Positions 12,901 through 23,897 of a stretch of DNA of 64,000 nt are shown here, piece by piece; the first letter of the stretch is position 1; every line of letters begins with the position of its first letter. The stretch comes from Malus domestica (taxonomy: Eukaryota > Streptophyta > Magnoliopsida > Rosales > Rosaceae). The stretch covers positions 27,829,501-27,893,500 of the forward strand of contig NC_091661.1 of assembly GCF_042453785.1 (NCBI RefSeq), written 5' to 3'. The position numbers and the translations under genes are program-made. Below the pieces are notes generated by a model, which did no database searches, was not told where the DNA came from, and saw only the letters and a program-made list of their open reading frames with translations.

Positions 12901-13516
12901 TCCACTGCAGTAGCCTATTATGCAAAAGCCGAAACCGGTGGAAGTCCTCCTCTTGTACCGGCGACACTTTCTTCTGCAGCCTAAAATACTTCAAAACCCC
13001 ACCAACCCCGCCACCACTAGACTTAACCCTAGATGCTCTTGTGGAAGGCACAGCCGCCGGGGACTCCGGCGCCACCTTCCATGGCAAAGACCGTCCCGGC
13101 GACAACGCCCATGCGGACGGAGACCTCGGAGGTGGCACGGACACTGATATCCGAGGGCGTGGACTTGGACTAGTACTCCCACCCTGCAACTTAGCAAAAC
13201 TTGTATTTAAACCTAAATTATTAGTACCTTGTTTTCTACTGATATTTTCTTGGCCGCCCTTCTTTTGCTTGAGTGCATGTACTTCCTCTTCCTTGTGATC
13301 CTTATTGCCTCTTGATTTTACGATAGATTTCGAGCGGCAGGGGGTGGTGAATCTTTGGCTGTTGCATGGCGTGGTAGTGCATGATGAACTTGAAATGTTT
13401 TGCGGTATGGTTAGGGTTAGGGTTGTGGTCGGAGAAGTAGTTCCACTTCTGCTTCTGAGAAGTCGAGGGCTGGATTGCTGCTGCTGCTGCCTGCGTGACA
13501 TGTAAGTGTCGTTCAT
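9956..13516 (-). CDS. QWRF7: QWRF motif-containing protein (QWRF7-like)
   Basis: Plant-specific DUF566/QWRF family; characterised members (AUGMIN8/EDE1-like) bind microtubules. CDS complement(join(9956..10006,10366..10461,10578..10667,10785..11021,12845..13516)), 381 residues, all junctions in phase 0 with GT..AG sites. Exon 1 encodes a Ser/Pro/Arg-rich disordered N-terminus with Gln and Ser runs, then RLLHNRLLQWRFANARAEAA with the QWRF tetrad at about 204-207. Exons 2-5 give a Leu/Glu/Lys-rich helical region (IFSVWLRTLKVRNFI, WGKLDKKNQESV, SLYESMTTAMAMMEGIL) matching the family C-terminus. The protein is shorter than QWRF1-4 and fits the short QWRF7-type clade. Intron 1 is 1.8 kb. Confidence 0.88.
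12060..12510. repeat. GGTGGT-rich low-complexity tract and (TA)n in QWRF intron 1
   Basis: About 420 bp of the plus strand is strongly G/T-biased with many GGTGGT, GGTGGTGG and GTGGTAATGG units, followed by a short TA microsatellite at 12491-12509. It lies inside intron 1 of the QWRF gene (11022-12844). Gly-rich readings from this tract are artefacts of composition. Confidence 0.7.
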
Positions 13517-14468
13517 CTCATGAATTAATTTCTGGGACTAATTGGACAAGTGATGACTTTGATTAATATAAGTCATGGATATTGAGGGAGTTGGTCGCAC
13601 GTTAGGATTGAGCATGCAAACTAGACAGCTAAATTAATTCATCATGTCATGCTAGTCAGTATGTACTCACCAACTCTATTGTTTTCTCTATCGCATTGGT
13701 CAACGCTACAGAAATATATAAAACAAACAACTATGTATATGCATACATGATTCTATCGTTTTTCACTTAATTACAAATTTACCAGCATCCAATGGCTAAT
13801 TTAATTACTAAGCTGTCATTTGTTTCAGAAATGCAAACTTAGCAACCTCAAACCATTTTCTTTTTCTGTTTGGTTAAATTCCACAATGTTCATGAGGTTT
13901 TGATTCATTGAATGTACACCAATTTACAATGAAATCCAACAATTCATCTCTATCCTATAGTATATAAGGGGGAAAATTCTCAATACTAAAGCCTCTACCA
14001 ATTTACAATAAAATAAAACAAAAATATTTGTTATTAACCTTGGCATGGTTTTAGGGAGGAGTAACTAAAATCGTCATTAAGTCTCTTAATTAATAATGAA
14101 ATTTAACATTTTGTCATTCAATCAAAGTACTCAAATTAATAAGGTTTCAATCTAAGATTTTAGTCTACTAGAGACCAGATCGAAAGTTTCCTTAAAAAAA
14201 AAAATCAGTCTAATATTTCATTTTTTGACCTTTGCTTCCTTGAATACAAATGTTAATTGACATTTCACGAGATATTTTTTAGTGTGGAGTGATAATACAA
14301 TTGATTGTAATTTTTTTTTTCAAGTTTCCAACCAATTATATTAGACACTTGGTGTACCGGGCTCTGTTCGCTCTAAAAAATCTCTCGACATTTCACTTCC
14401 TTATACGTGTACTTTTTGAAATTAAGGTTATAATTAATTACTATATTTGATATGAAAGTTTCAATTTT
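13517..14468. other. Upstream spacer of QWRF gene
   Basis: AT-rich sequence with no coding evidence. The first few hundred bases should contain the promoter and leader of the minus-strand QWRF gene, but no convincing core promoter stands out. Confidence 0.4.
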
Positions 14469-14824
14469 AGAGTAGAATTCTCTCTCCTTCTCTCTCTCAT
14501 CTTATTTGAACGGTCACGATTAACTCACATCAACATCTTGTGTTGATTTTTTTATAGAGAGAGAAAGACAAAAAGAAGAGGAGAGATTTTTCAGTGTTCC
14601 CGTCACACGAAGTGGTACACCACGTGTTCCTATATAAATGGTGAGTTATGTGTGTTAAAAGGTTAATAACTTAAAAATTAAAATTTTCCACCACTTACAT
14701 AAAAACACGTGGTTTATCATCCCTATTCCCGTCACAACTAAAATTTTTCCAAAAAAGAGTTAGAGAGAAGGGGAGAGAAGTGGAGAGAAGGAAAGAAAAA
14801 TTAGAGGAGAGAGGATCCTAGTCC
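14469..14824. mobile_element. MITE family A (MULE-type), carrying a nested MITE
   Basis: The ends AGAGTAGAATTCTCTCTCC (left) and the reverse complement of the right end, GGACTAGGATCCTCTCTCC, are inverted repeats matching at about 15 of 19 positions. Both sides carry the 9-bp direct repeat TTCAATTTT (14460-14468 and 14825-14833), the target-duplication length of Mutator-like elements. The element is interrupted by a second MITE at 14581-14750. Without that insert it is about 180 bp. A related sequence lies at about 44510-44675. Confidence 0.75.
14581..14750. mobile_element. MITE family B, nested in MITE A
   Basis: A 170-bp element with imperfect terminal inverted repeats (GAGAGATTTTTCAG and the complement of CTAAAATTTTTCC) and internal CACGTG-like inverted motifs. 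Flanks AAAGAAGAG (14572-14580) and AAAAAAGAG (14751-14759) match at 8 of 9 positions, consistent with a 9-bp target duplication. A clear sister copy sits at 44251-44419. It inserted into MITE A and so is younger than it. Confidence 0.75.
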
Positions 14825-15641
14825 TTCAATTTTGGTTGTTATTAACTTGACATTCTTGCAATGATGATAATTAATGGCGAGGATATCTCTCTACTTTATC
14901 CTATCTTCCGATTGGATCTTCCTATTGATATTTTATTTTATTTTATTTTTCTTTTAAATGATAAATGCCGTTGTTAACAAAGGGTCTTTTTCGACCCCTG
15001 AAATAATACTGGCCTAGGAAAGCCCCAAAAAAGGCCTAAGGAAAGAACATGAGACCAATCAAAGGGCTCATGAACTAGTCCAATAAAATTAGAGGAAGCA
15101 GCTCCTAGTGCAATAAACGACCACTTAATAGTCTGGTTTGACTTTTGTCAAGTAAGCTGAGCACATTACCATAAGGTATTTTCTGACCGCTTGAAGCAAA
15201 TTGTCATACTAACAACTTTATAGCACGGAGACAGGGACATGCCTACTCAAACACCAACCCTAAGCCACATGTTAAATATCAGCAAGGACAGAGGCTTATG
15301 AAGGGACATAAAAAAATGTCAGACCGAGTGCTTGAATTCCTCAAACGCATACGTATCTAGTTTTCAAACTAATTAACAATTAGATAAATGCACAATCGGG
15401 TTCAAATAATATTAGGCATCACTACGCTCTCCGAGTCCAAATACTGAAATGAATGAGCTTATCCAAGTTGGACCAAAATCAATTAAGCAAATCTTCACTT
15501 ATCCCAAAAATCTTAAATCCACTGCCACGAGTTTAATTTGAAGGATGTTTTTCTCTTTCATTTTGGAAAAAAGTTTGAAAGGATTGAAAAACCAAGGTTC
15601 ATCTGGAATATAAATAACGGTTGGTTTGCAATATTATCGAC

Positions 15642-15862
15642 TTGGACCTGGATTGTCTGCCATTCTCATCTTATACCCTTCCCAACCCCTCTTACTTCTG
15701 ATCACGGTTAAGTCACGTCAACATTTTATATTCTTATTGTTTTTTGTCTTATTATTTCTATAAAAAAATCAATATAAAATGTTAACGTGGCTTAACCGTG
15801 ACCACATAAATATGAGGAGATAAAAAGGGTATGAGATGAGGGAGGACAGACAATCCAAGTGC
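15642..15862. mobile_element. MITE family C, copy 1
   Basis: A 221-bp foldback element whose arms contain GGATTGTCTGCC (left) and GGACAGACAATCC (right), plus long subterminal inverted repeats (ATCACGGTTAAGTCACGTC and its near-complement at 15780-15808). Flanks carry TTATCGAC at 15634-15641 and 15863-15870, an 8-bp (possibly 9-bp with one mismatch) target duplication. A second copy lies at 26974-27183. Confidence 0.8.
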
Positions 15863-16214
15863 TTATCGACCTAGCCTACTTCTACCCATCATTCTATCCA
15901 CTCTTTCAATTAGTTTTTTTTATACAAGTAAGAGTAATTTTATAATCTAACCTAAACTACATAATACAGATTTGAACTTAAATGCAAAAGAAACACAAAT
16001 TTATCTAACTTGGGTACACTGGAGACGGCATAAAACAGGGTAGGTTGGGACTTGGGATGTCTTGGACTGAAGATTATATTTGATTCCAAAACCCCATTAT
16101 TTAATTAAATGCAAAATGGCATTACGTGACATGTCATGCTTGACCATGCATGGCTTCACCTCACAGAATTACTACAGCACACCAGAACTAAAAGGAATCC
16201 AGAAGAAGAAGATA

Positions 16215-16215
<1 letters not shown>

Positions 16216-16246
<31 letters not shown>
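16216..16246. repeat. (AG)n microsatellite
   Basis: A run of AG dinucleotides of about 30 bp, followed by a CT run at 16260-16273 that could pair with it as a short hairpin. The surrounding spacer (15870-17127) has no gene that I can support. Several 45-50-bp diverged repeats (core CCGAAGTCGAGTTCAACG) occur at 16670-16810. Confidence 0.8.
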
Positions 16247-16247
<1 letters not shown>

Positions 16248-16659
16248 GCACTGTGGAGGGCTCTCTCTCTCTTGACTTCTTCACCAACCGTGCAAACTAA
16301 AAAGGAGGCAATGACAGGTAGAAACTTAAAGTATTTTGGACTTTAATTTATCAACTTATATTTTTGTCCTCATATTATTCAACTTTTTAATTAAATTATT
16401 TTCCTAAAGAGAAAAATGAGGGAAACAGTTTTGATTGGGTAAAAACAATTCGATGGACAAGCATAAACAAGGGCCACCTTCACTGTAACTTTTTAATTTT
16501 GTTTGACAATTGACATTGACTTTCCTACGAGCAAAGAAAAATTCTCATCTTTTTAATGAGAATAATTGAATGTAAAACAGAAAATTTATTGCCTCATCTC
16601 CAATTCTTAATTGAGCTTCGAAATTGTAAAGTTCATGGAATGGAATAGCTCGTGTTTAG

Positions 16660-16815
16660 CGATTTTGGCACTTCCAATTTAACTTCCGCATACCAAAATC
16701 GAGTTCAAAATTTGAACACTCCCACTTTAACTTCCGAATGCCAAAGTCGAGTTCAACGTTTTCCACACCCATAATTTAGCTTCCAAAGGCCGAAGTCGAG
16801 TTCAACGATTTCCAC
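16660..16815. repeat. Short diverged tandem repeat, ~55-65 bp unit
   Basis: Three diverged units share AACTTCC...CCAAA.TCGAGTTCAA (around 16680-16712, 16730-16760 and 16780-16808). No coding potential. It lies 3' of the zinc-finger gene. Confidence 0.6.
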
Positions 16816-17127
16816 TAAGAAGCTAAAACTGGAACTGCCAAAGTCGCTACCCTATTTCGTCTCATGCAGTACAAAGCATAAACTATTAAAATAATCAAAA
16901 TAAAAAAAGAACCTATCTCCATTAAACTATCCAAATCAAAAACCGCTGTATAACATTCTCAAAAGGGAAACGAGAAATTTCTAGTTCATCAGTATATACA
17001 ACAAAAAGAAAACCATGTGTTGGGAAAGCAAAACAACATGATGAGCACTTTTTTAACTTTTAAGTTGTCAATGATCATTGATCAAAGATTTCAACTTATA
17101 ATTTAAAAGCACTTTTTTTTAACTGCA

Positions 17128-18084
17128 TTAATCGGAAACTGTTGATAATTCAACCTGGCTAACCTCTTCATCTTCTTCTTCCTCCTCCTCTGGTGCAGGG
17201 AGATTGAGGTCAATGACCAAATTGTCCACAAAATTAGTAGAAGATGATGAGAAATTAACATTCCTAGCAGGGGCATTGTTGGTCAAATTATTGTAGTAGT
17301 GTACTTTTTTATGCCCACCGAGTGCTTGGCCGGAATCAAACCGTCTGAAACAAACAGAGCACTCAAATGTCCTGTGATTCTCCACCACCGCCAAGTTACC
17401 ATCCTGCCCATCACCTTCCTCAAAATCTTCATCTTCTTCCTCTTCGTAGTCATCAAACACTTGGGTTTTGATGGTTTTCTTGTGACTCGCTCTGTGCCCT
17501 CCGAGCGCTTGATAAGATCGGAACACTTTGTCACAAGTCTCACACTTGTACTTTCCCTGACTCCGGACCCGATCCTTGATCCGAAAATCTGAACGGCCGC
17601 CGCTGTCGGACTCATCTTCCTCCTCCTTCTCCACGGACTCAACCACCCCATTTTTTACTTTCACTGTTTCCCATTTATCCATCGATAGCATGATGAGACA
17701 CCTGGCAACATCTTCAGTTGAAAAAGTATCGGAAACAGAACTCACCTGTTCTGCCTCGAACGGCAGCGGCGAAGATTTGCCAATCACTTTGCGGCGCCGC
17801 TTGGATCTTCTCCGCGTTGGGTTTCTCGGGTGGGACTCGCTGTCGCTGTCGTCGTGGACCAAGGCTGAATCCAGAGAAGAATGCATGCCCCTGTTCGAGG
17901 TCGAAAATGGAAGAGACGACGACTCCGGCGAGTTACTGAGTTGGTGATGCTGCTGCTGCTGCGGCGGCGACTGCGGCTTCGGAGGGAGAGGAAGCTTGGC
18001 GAGGTGGGACCTCATGTGACCCCCCATCGCTTTTCCATTAGAGAACCGTTTGTTGCAGATCTTGCAGATTCTGTGCTTCTCCAT
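17128..18084 (-). CDS. C2H2 zinc-finger repressor, ZAT4/ZAT9-like
   Basis: Intronless, 318 residues: a nuclear transcription factor of the ZAT (C1-class) group. The ATG at 18084 is chosen because family members start just before the first finger; an in-frame ATG exists 47 codons upstream but would add a low-complexity leader. Finger 1 is at about 5-27 (CKICNKRFSNGKAMGGHMRSH, here with AMGGH). Fingers 2 and 3 (about 184-206 and 245-267) carry the plant QALGGH core. An RRRSKRRRK basic block is a likely nuclear signal, and a C-terminal EAR repression motif (DLNLPAP) precedes an acidic tail. These parts imply sequence-specific DNA binding with TOPLESS-type repression. Such genes often respond to stress. 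Confidence 0.92.
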   Translation of the reverse strand: MEKHRICKICNKRFSNGKAMGGHMRSHLAKLPLPPKPQSPPQQQQHHQLSNSPESSSLPFSTSNRGMHSSLDSALVHDDSDSESHPRNPTRRRSKRRRKVIGKSSPLPFEAEQVSSVSDTFSTEDVARCLIMLSMDKWETVKVKNGVVESVEKEEEDESDSGGRSDFRIKDRVRSQGKYKCETCDKVFRSYQALGGHRASHKKTIKTQVFDDYEEEEDEDFEEGDGQDGNLAVVENHRTFECSVCFRRFDSGQALGGHKKVHYYNNLTNNAPARNVNFSSSSTNFVDNLVIDLNLPAPEEEEEEDEEVSQVELSTVSD

Positions 18085-18149
18085 GGAAGATGAAGAGCAA
18101 GAAATCTCTCTGCTTTCTCTCTCTCCCTCTAAAAACTCTCTGCGTTTGA

Positions 18150-18176
18150 TGTGAGGAGAGAGAGAGAGAGAGGAAG
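18150..18176 (-). promoter_or_regulatory. GA/CT-rich tract in ZAT-like 5' leader
   Basis: A (GA)n run lies 70-90 bp upstream of the chosen start, a typical GAGA-type 5' UTR tract in plants. It supports this stretch being leader rather than coding sequence. Confidence 0.5.
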
Positions 18177-18225
18177 GGAGTGTGTGAAACTTGATAGGGG
18201 ACTTAATATGGTGAGTAGGTGACAA

Positions 18226-19810
18226 GCATTTCCTTACGCATAAGGAACAAAACCAGAAATATATGTCCTTCGGAGGCCGTGGCCATTTGGTGCATGATGC
18301 TTTTTATTTTTTGTTTTTTGTTTAGTATTTGAGCGCTCCTCTTATATATTTTCGATTTTATTTCTTTCTATATGGTGCAATTATAATCGTATCTGGCTCA
18401 CATTCATGTAAATCCGAACGCATTAAATATAAGTTTAAAGTTCATCCCAAAAGAAAAATAATAGTTCATTTTTTCAGATTTTGATTTCGTTTTCCATATT
18501 TTCTGCTCCTTTTTAAGTTTTATCTTTTATTTTTATGGCTTGAATGCGCCTTTATTTTATGGTCAAACAATCTCTCAATGTGGATTACTTGCCCTTTATT
18601 ATTTACGGTGAAATATCAAGTTTTTATCTTGAATATTGGTCGTTTTAATATAAAGTGACCTTTAGGTTTCAAAATTATCTAATTGTGACTTTAAATGGCT
18701 GGTCATCAGTTATGAAGAAAATCAAATGGCACAAAACAACATTCCTAATTTGGACGATTCACTTATAATGATAGCTTCGCGTACTACTAACTTTTACGTG
18801 GACGTTTCTAAACACGGCTAAATTTTATACATTAATTATAGCGCCATGTCAATTATAACATGCCGCGTACATTATAAATAAAGTTTCACGTTAATAACAA
18901 AACCTAAGTGACACGTGAGCACGATTCTCTAATATTTTTTTTATTTGGAGATACCATTTACCCGGTTAGGCTAGTTTAATCCATATTTTTTTATATTGTC
19001 GAATGTGCTAATAAAAACACACACACACGTACGCACAAATAATATTACCAGTAATTTGTGTGAAATAATTCTAAAAATGGTGAAATCTAAATCTTGATAA
19101 TCTGGAATTATCCAAAACGATGGCTGTAAATTCGATTTAATATCTGATTAATTTGCATGGATTGGAAGCAGTCTTTGAGAAAGGAAGATAATTTTGATTT
19201 GCTTTAATTATGAGGTGGAGTTTTAAGTTGGACTGAATCACCGACATGAGTTGGGTTGGGCTGACTTGGTATGGGGCAGCGTGAACTGTGTTTTGCTAAG
19301 CAAGTTGGGACTCCAAGTCATGTCCAGGTGCGGTGCAGATAATGAGTCACGTTGAGATTTATCCATTTATAGAAATAGGCGGATCTGTGGTACTGTTTTT
19401 TTTTACATATGTTTTTGTAGAGTTTATTTTGTAATGCATATTAACAATTCGAACTGTTTATGGTTAGATCATAAGTTATAGATATCCATGCAAAATCTAA
19501 ACAAATCGAAAAATATTAAGACATTTATTTACAAGAAAATGAACAAATACAGTTCTACAAAGAAACCCAAAACCATTAATCCAGTGATCATATAGTTTCA
19601 AATCTGGGTGTTTTTTGTAGACATAACCTTTGATGGAGGACCTAAAAGATAGATGACTCGAATCTTTAAAATATATTACGGAGTAGATCCTATAAAAAAG
19701 GTGGACGAGAACAACGTGTAAAAGAATGATTCTACAAATCCGTCCCTTGTATAAATGTTGTGTCCGTGAGTAACTCACGAGTGGATCAATATGCATTAAA
19801 AAGATGGTCT
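18226..19810. other. AT-rich spacer, no gene seen
   Basis: Sequence upstream of the zinc-finger gene. It has a short CA run at 19016-19026 and no coding evidence. A 99-codon minus-strand open frame at 19497-19796 has no recognisable features. Confidence 0.45.
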
Positions 19811-19819
19811 ATCTTTCAA

Positions 19820-22132
19820 GTGAAATCCAGGAATCAAAGTCCAAGCAGTGTTGGAGGCGTCGGAGTTTGATTGGAAGCCGAATCAAAGCACACTTTTTTC
19901 TAGGGTTTCGGCGGGTTTGAGTGAAATTGAGGTTTTCCCGGCCAAATTGGACTTGGCCACAGGTATAAAGTTTGCTCTACTCTTTGAGATATTCATTTCT
20001 GTAATTTTTGGTAATTTTTAAAAATAGTTGAATTTTCCGGCAAGTCGGGGCGGCGAACCGCCACCCGCGGCGGCGCGTGCGGCGGTGGCCTGGCCAGTGG
20101 GCCGACGATGTCCTTTTAAGTTCAATTATATGCCCTGATTTCATAATTGACATCCTTATGATATGGTTTGATTGTTTGAACCTAATTTCATTACGATACG
20201 TGGTTAGGTCAAAATATGATTTGACGATCCGACCGTTGGATCGTCACCAAACCTTAATGCGTGATAGAACATAATATTTTTGGATCATAGAAACTTACGG
20301 ATCGAGAATCCGACGTACGGATCTTCCCTAATTGGATTTCTAAGTTGTAAAATTAAATGTCGCCCGCCACTTGAATTTTGAAATTGGCGGAGATCCGATC
20401 GTCGGATCGTGTTGAGATTTTAGTATGTTGATATATGAGCATAATGTGGACCTTGAAAATTTACGGATCTGAAATCCAATATGTGGATCTTCCGGATTGA
20501 ATTGTGTAGAATTGTGGACCTTACCTTTGACCGAAAGTTGACTTTTGATCACCATGTCTCGAAACGTCCTAATCACTAAAATTAGTACTACGGGGACTAA
20601 GTGAAGTCTAGTGGGCCTACATTGGTTAGATAGCGACTTGAATATATGAAATATGATTATTATCTTAATTTCTTATATTAGTATCATTTATGAATATGAA
20701 TTGGTCTTATAAATATGATTTCTATTGAAATGTGAATTTTATATATTTAGCCATAGACCTATGCTAATTAAATATGAATTGGCTTATGTACGAGTGATGA
20801 TTGTGATATATGTGCGTTTCATTATCTTTTAGTAATGTGAAGGGTAAGTCCGATAAATGTGGTGACAATGTGATCGTATATTCCTATTAGAAGTATTCTA
20901 TAGAACTTATATGCTTGTGTGACATATTGGTTGGTGGCCATGAGAAGTGAATGTGGTAAGTGACTACGTTGTAATTATGGAGATGATGAGGTTTAGATAT
21001 ACCTGGTACATTTGGTAGGTATCATATGCTTGCTTAGATTCCGTTGAGTGATGGTCCGAAATCGTATCCCATTTTGGATTCCGTTGAGTGATGGTCCGGA
21101 ATCCCTTCTACTCTGCGATTCCGTTGAGTGATGGTCCGGAATCGTATCCCAGTTTGGATTCCGTTGAGTGATGGCCCGAAATCCCTTCTACTCCGCGATT
21201 CCGTTGAGTGATGGTCCGGAATCGTATCCTAGTGTGAATTTCGTTGAGTGATGGTCCGAAATCCCTTATACTCCGCGATTCCGTTAAGTGATGGTCCGGA
21301 ATCGTATCCTAGTGTGGATTTCGTTGAGTGATGGTCTGAAATCCCTTTGGTGTCTTGGTCCCTCGGATTTGTTTTCAGCTTCAGAGATGTAGGCTTCGGC
21401 CGAACTGTGTAACTCTAACCCAACTTTTCATGGTGTTGTATGAGATTATGATTCTGAGCTGCTGTGATTTGTTTCAGACGAACCGTTGGATGTTTAGGTG
21501 ACTCCTTCGGAGTTGTTAGAGTTCCTTGGTTAAATTTGTGAAATGATATGTTACTGCATTCGTTGATTGAATAATTAAATGCTAAGATCACGTATCTTTG
21601 ATTCATGATTAATTAATTGATGTGATTGTGGAGTGACGTTGAGTATGATTGAGATTATTATGATTATAGTAATTGATTAATGTGACTTGAGAATAACATT
21701 GTGCTTCGTTGGTTCTGGATATGTTACATACTATGATTTGCGGTATTCTGTGAAACAGAGTGATTCATATGATGGATGAATTGGAAAGTATCTGTGTGAG
21801 AACGGGTTACATACGTGTAGGGAAGATGATAATTGTTGTTTGACGTAAGATTGAGGTGTAATATGGTGCATTATGATTTTATGTTAGAAGTATTTTACGA
21901 AAAGATTAGAGTTGACGATTGGTGAACTACGAATGGCTTGATTCCTTTTGAGGGTACGTAGGCAGTCTAACGAGGAGGTTAGATGCAACCATAAAGTATA
22001 AGAAAAATTATCACGAAATTCGAATCTTGAGTTGTGCATTGTCCATATCTCGGAGGCGGGGTATGTGAGTGTTGCGGGTATTTTGTAACGTCACGTGTCG
22101 ATCTTGGACATATGTCGGGATCGGGGCGTGAC
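19820..22132. mobile_element. LTR-like block, probable solo LTR (fossil)
   Basis: A block of distinct composition with no coding potential: a GC-rich start with short CGGCGG-type motifs at 20040-20110, several paired palindromic motifs (e.g. GATCCGACCGTTGGATCGTC at 20225-20244 and 20394-20409), a tandem array at 21036-21350, and a right edge reading GGGGCGTGACA (22122-22132), which looks like a plant LTR 3' end. No primer-binding site, gag or pol follows, so a solo LTR is the likeliest reading. The left edge is uncertain. Confidence 0.5.
21036..21350. repeat. Tandem array, ~28-bp half-units in ~58-bp pairs
   Basis: About ten half-units contain the core CGTTGAGTGATGGTCCG flanked by GATTC and GAATC/AAATC, so each is itself a small inverted repeat. 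Alternate units end in CGTATCC or CCCTTCTACTC, giving a higher-order period of roughly 58 bp. It lies inside the LTR-like block. Confidence 0.88.
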
Positions 22133-22628
22133 ATTTCATTTTTTGATAAACAATAAGATTAGTATAACGGAGTGTATGATGCAAACTATATTATCAATAT
22201 TAGTCACAATTACATTTCGAGTACATTACAAATATATATCGTTTGGTCATTTATACGAGTCGAAGTTGAGACATCTGAACAAACGTATATCTATTTACCA
22301 AATGTTTGTTTACGAGGATAGTCGACCAAACGACACAAGGAAAGAGTAGAAAACTCAAATCATTTTCCTTCCTTTGCGCATTGTTTTTCTTTTCTTTTGG
22401 GTCCTACCATGAAGAGAAATTTGAATTAAACGGCTATTTAACAGTATTATTTGATGAGTGGACAACATAGGCAAACTTCTTTTGCCTAATTTTGGCTGGA
22501 AAATATATTCCAAAAAAAATAATTATTGGCTGGTGAATTTTAAACATACCTAAACCATTTTGGTTAAAAATCTTCATCACATTGTTTGTTGTGTTTCTGG
22601 TCTAATTCATCACCAAATAAAATTTGTA

Positions 22629-23024
22629 ATTCTTTTTTTTGGTAAACTGGATTTATAACCAGGGCAAAGCCAAAAAACTACAAGGAGTTCCACACCAAGG
22701 AACAACCAACAAACATAATACAAATAAACTACTTCAGAGTGATATAAGGAACAAAGACCCGACACAACCACACCATTGTGTCACCCTAAATCACTCGATC
22801 CTAAACAAGACTAAAGGCGGACATGGTAAACCATCCTTGTTCAATATATAAACTATCAAAGATGGAGGTATGTCGACCCAAGTACAATCGCTCATCTCCG
22901 AGGAAGAAGCAAGTTGATTAGCAACCATATTTGCCGATCTAGGCACCCAGGACCAACGACACATTTGGAAAAGTTCCTTCACACGCAAAATTTTCCTTAA
23001 GATTGGAACCGTGTCCCACTTGCC
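22629..23024 (-). mobile_element. 5'-truncated LINE with 12-bp target duplication
   Basis: Minus-strand readings around 22791-22990 resemble the RNase-H-like tail of plant LINE reverse transcriptases (WSWVPRSANMVANQLAS). The LINE 3' end is marked by a T run at 22633-22640 (a poly-A on the minus strand). Both flanks carry the perfect 12-bp repeat ATAAAATTTGTA (22617-22628 and 23025-23036), the hallmark of target-primed insertion. Only about 400 bp of the element was inserted. Confidence 0.85.
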
Positions 23025-23080
23025 ATAAAATTTGTATTTATGTCAAATTACCCACCAATATGTTCAATGTGGCGAAAACG

Positions 23081-23494
23081 TCAAAACATTTTGCTGACAT
23101 AAAATTTTAATCAGTTGCGATCGTGTGCCGCTCCTTGCATTAAAATTTGAATCTTCTCCTCAAATATCACCTTAAAAATACTAGATACACACTTGACACT
23201 TAATCGAAAAAGAAAAAAAAGGAAAAGATTTACATTTGGAAAAGAAAAAGAAAAAGAAATTACATTTGGCCACAAATGGAAAAGAATCTAGGTAGTCAAA
23301 TATCAAAACATTTTGCTAACGTACAATTCTAATCAAATGTGACAGTGTGCCACTCTTTGCATTGAAATTCGAATACCCACCTCAAATATTACCTTAAAAA
23401 TTCCAAAGAAAAAAAAAAGGAAAGAAATTTACATTTGGCCAAGAAAATGAAAAAAAAATTGCATTTGGCCACAAATAGAAAAGAATTAAGGTAG
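23081..23494. repeat. ~220-bp diverged tandem duplication
   Basis: Segments 23081-23296 and 23303-23494 are diverged direct copies sharing TCAAAACATTTTGCT at the start, GTGTGCC.CTC.TTGCATT in the middle and ACATTTGGCCACAAAT near the end. No coding role. It lies upstream of the F-box/LRR gene. Confidence 0.75.
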
Positions 23495-23813
23495 ACTTTC
23501 CAAAAGGGTAGAAAGAAATCAAATTTTACGCAAAGACTTGATAAAAGTCCAAATCTTCAAAACTTGTGAGTAAAAACAAAAAGTATCACTTAAATTATGA
23601 TGTAATGATATTCTTTTTTATTTGTAGGTGAAAATTTTTAAGTTTAATTCTCGTCAAAAACGAATTTAAACCATATTAATAATAGTATATTATGAGACTA
23701 AAAGATAATTTTTGTTAAAATAAAAGCAAAAAGCGAAGCGCCACACACCCATTCATTCAAAACTCGCATAAAGTTTAGAGAGAGAAAATCTAGCGGTTCA
23801 TAGATACTGAAAA

Positions 23814-23816
<3 letters not shown>

Positions 23817-23851
<35 letters not shown>
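23817..23851. repeat. (GA)n microsatellite in 5' leader of F-box/LRR gene
   Basis: A perfect GA run of about 34 bp ends 47 bp upstream of the start codon at 23898, so it probably lies in the 5' UTR. Confidence 0.8.
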
Positions 23852-23854
<3 letters not shown>

Positions 23855-23897
23855 CATTGTGAAGAAGAACTGAGACAAACTGAAAGAGAAGACAAAA

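Noticed and set aside
12834-13298. 154-codon plus-strand open frame
   Set aside because: It is the antisense of exon 1 of the QWRF gene, whose motif, splice sites and phase are clear.
16080-16346. 88-codon plus-strand open frame
   Set aside because: Half of it is encoded by the AG microsatellite; no conserved feature.
17283-17651. Basic 122-codon minus-strand frame
   Set aside because: Out-of-frame shadow of the zinc-finger gene.
19497-19796. 99-codon minus-strand open frame
   Set aside because: No recognisable domain, AT-rich spacer, no supporting context.
21036-21350. CRISPR-like array
   Set aside because: Units are regularly spaced, but spacers are repeated rather than unique and the genome is a plant; it is a tandem satellite-like repeat in an LTR-like block.
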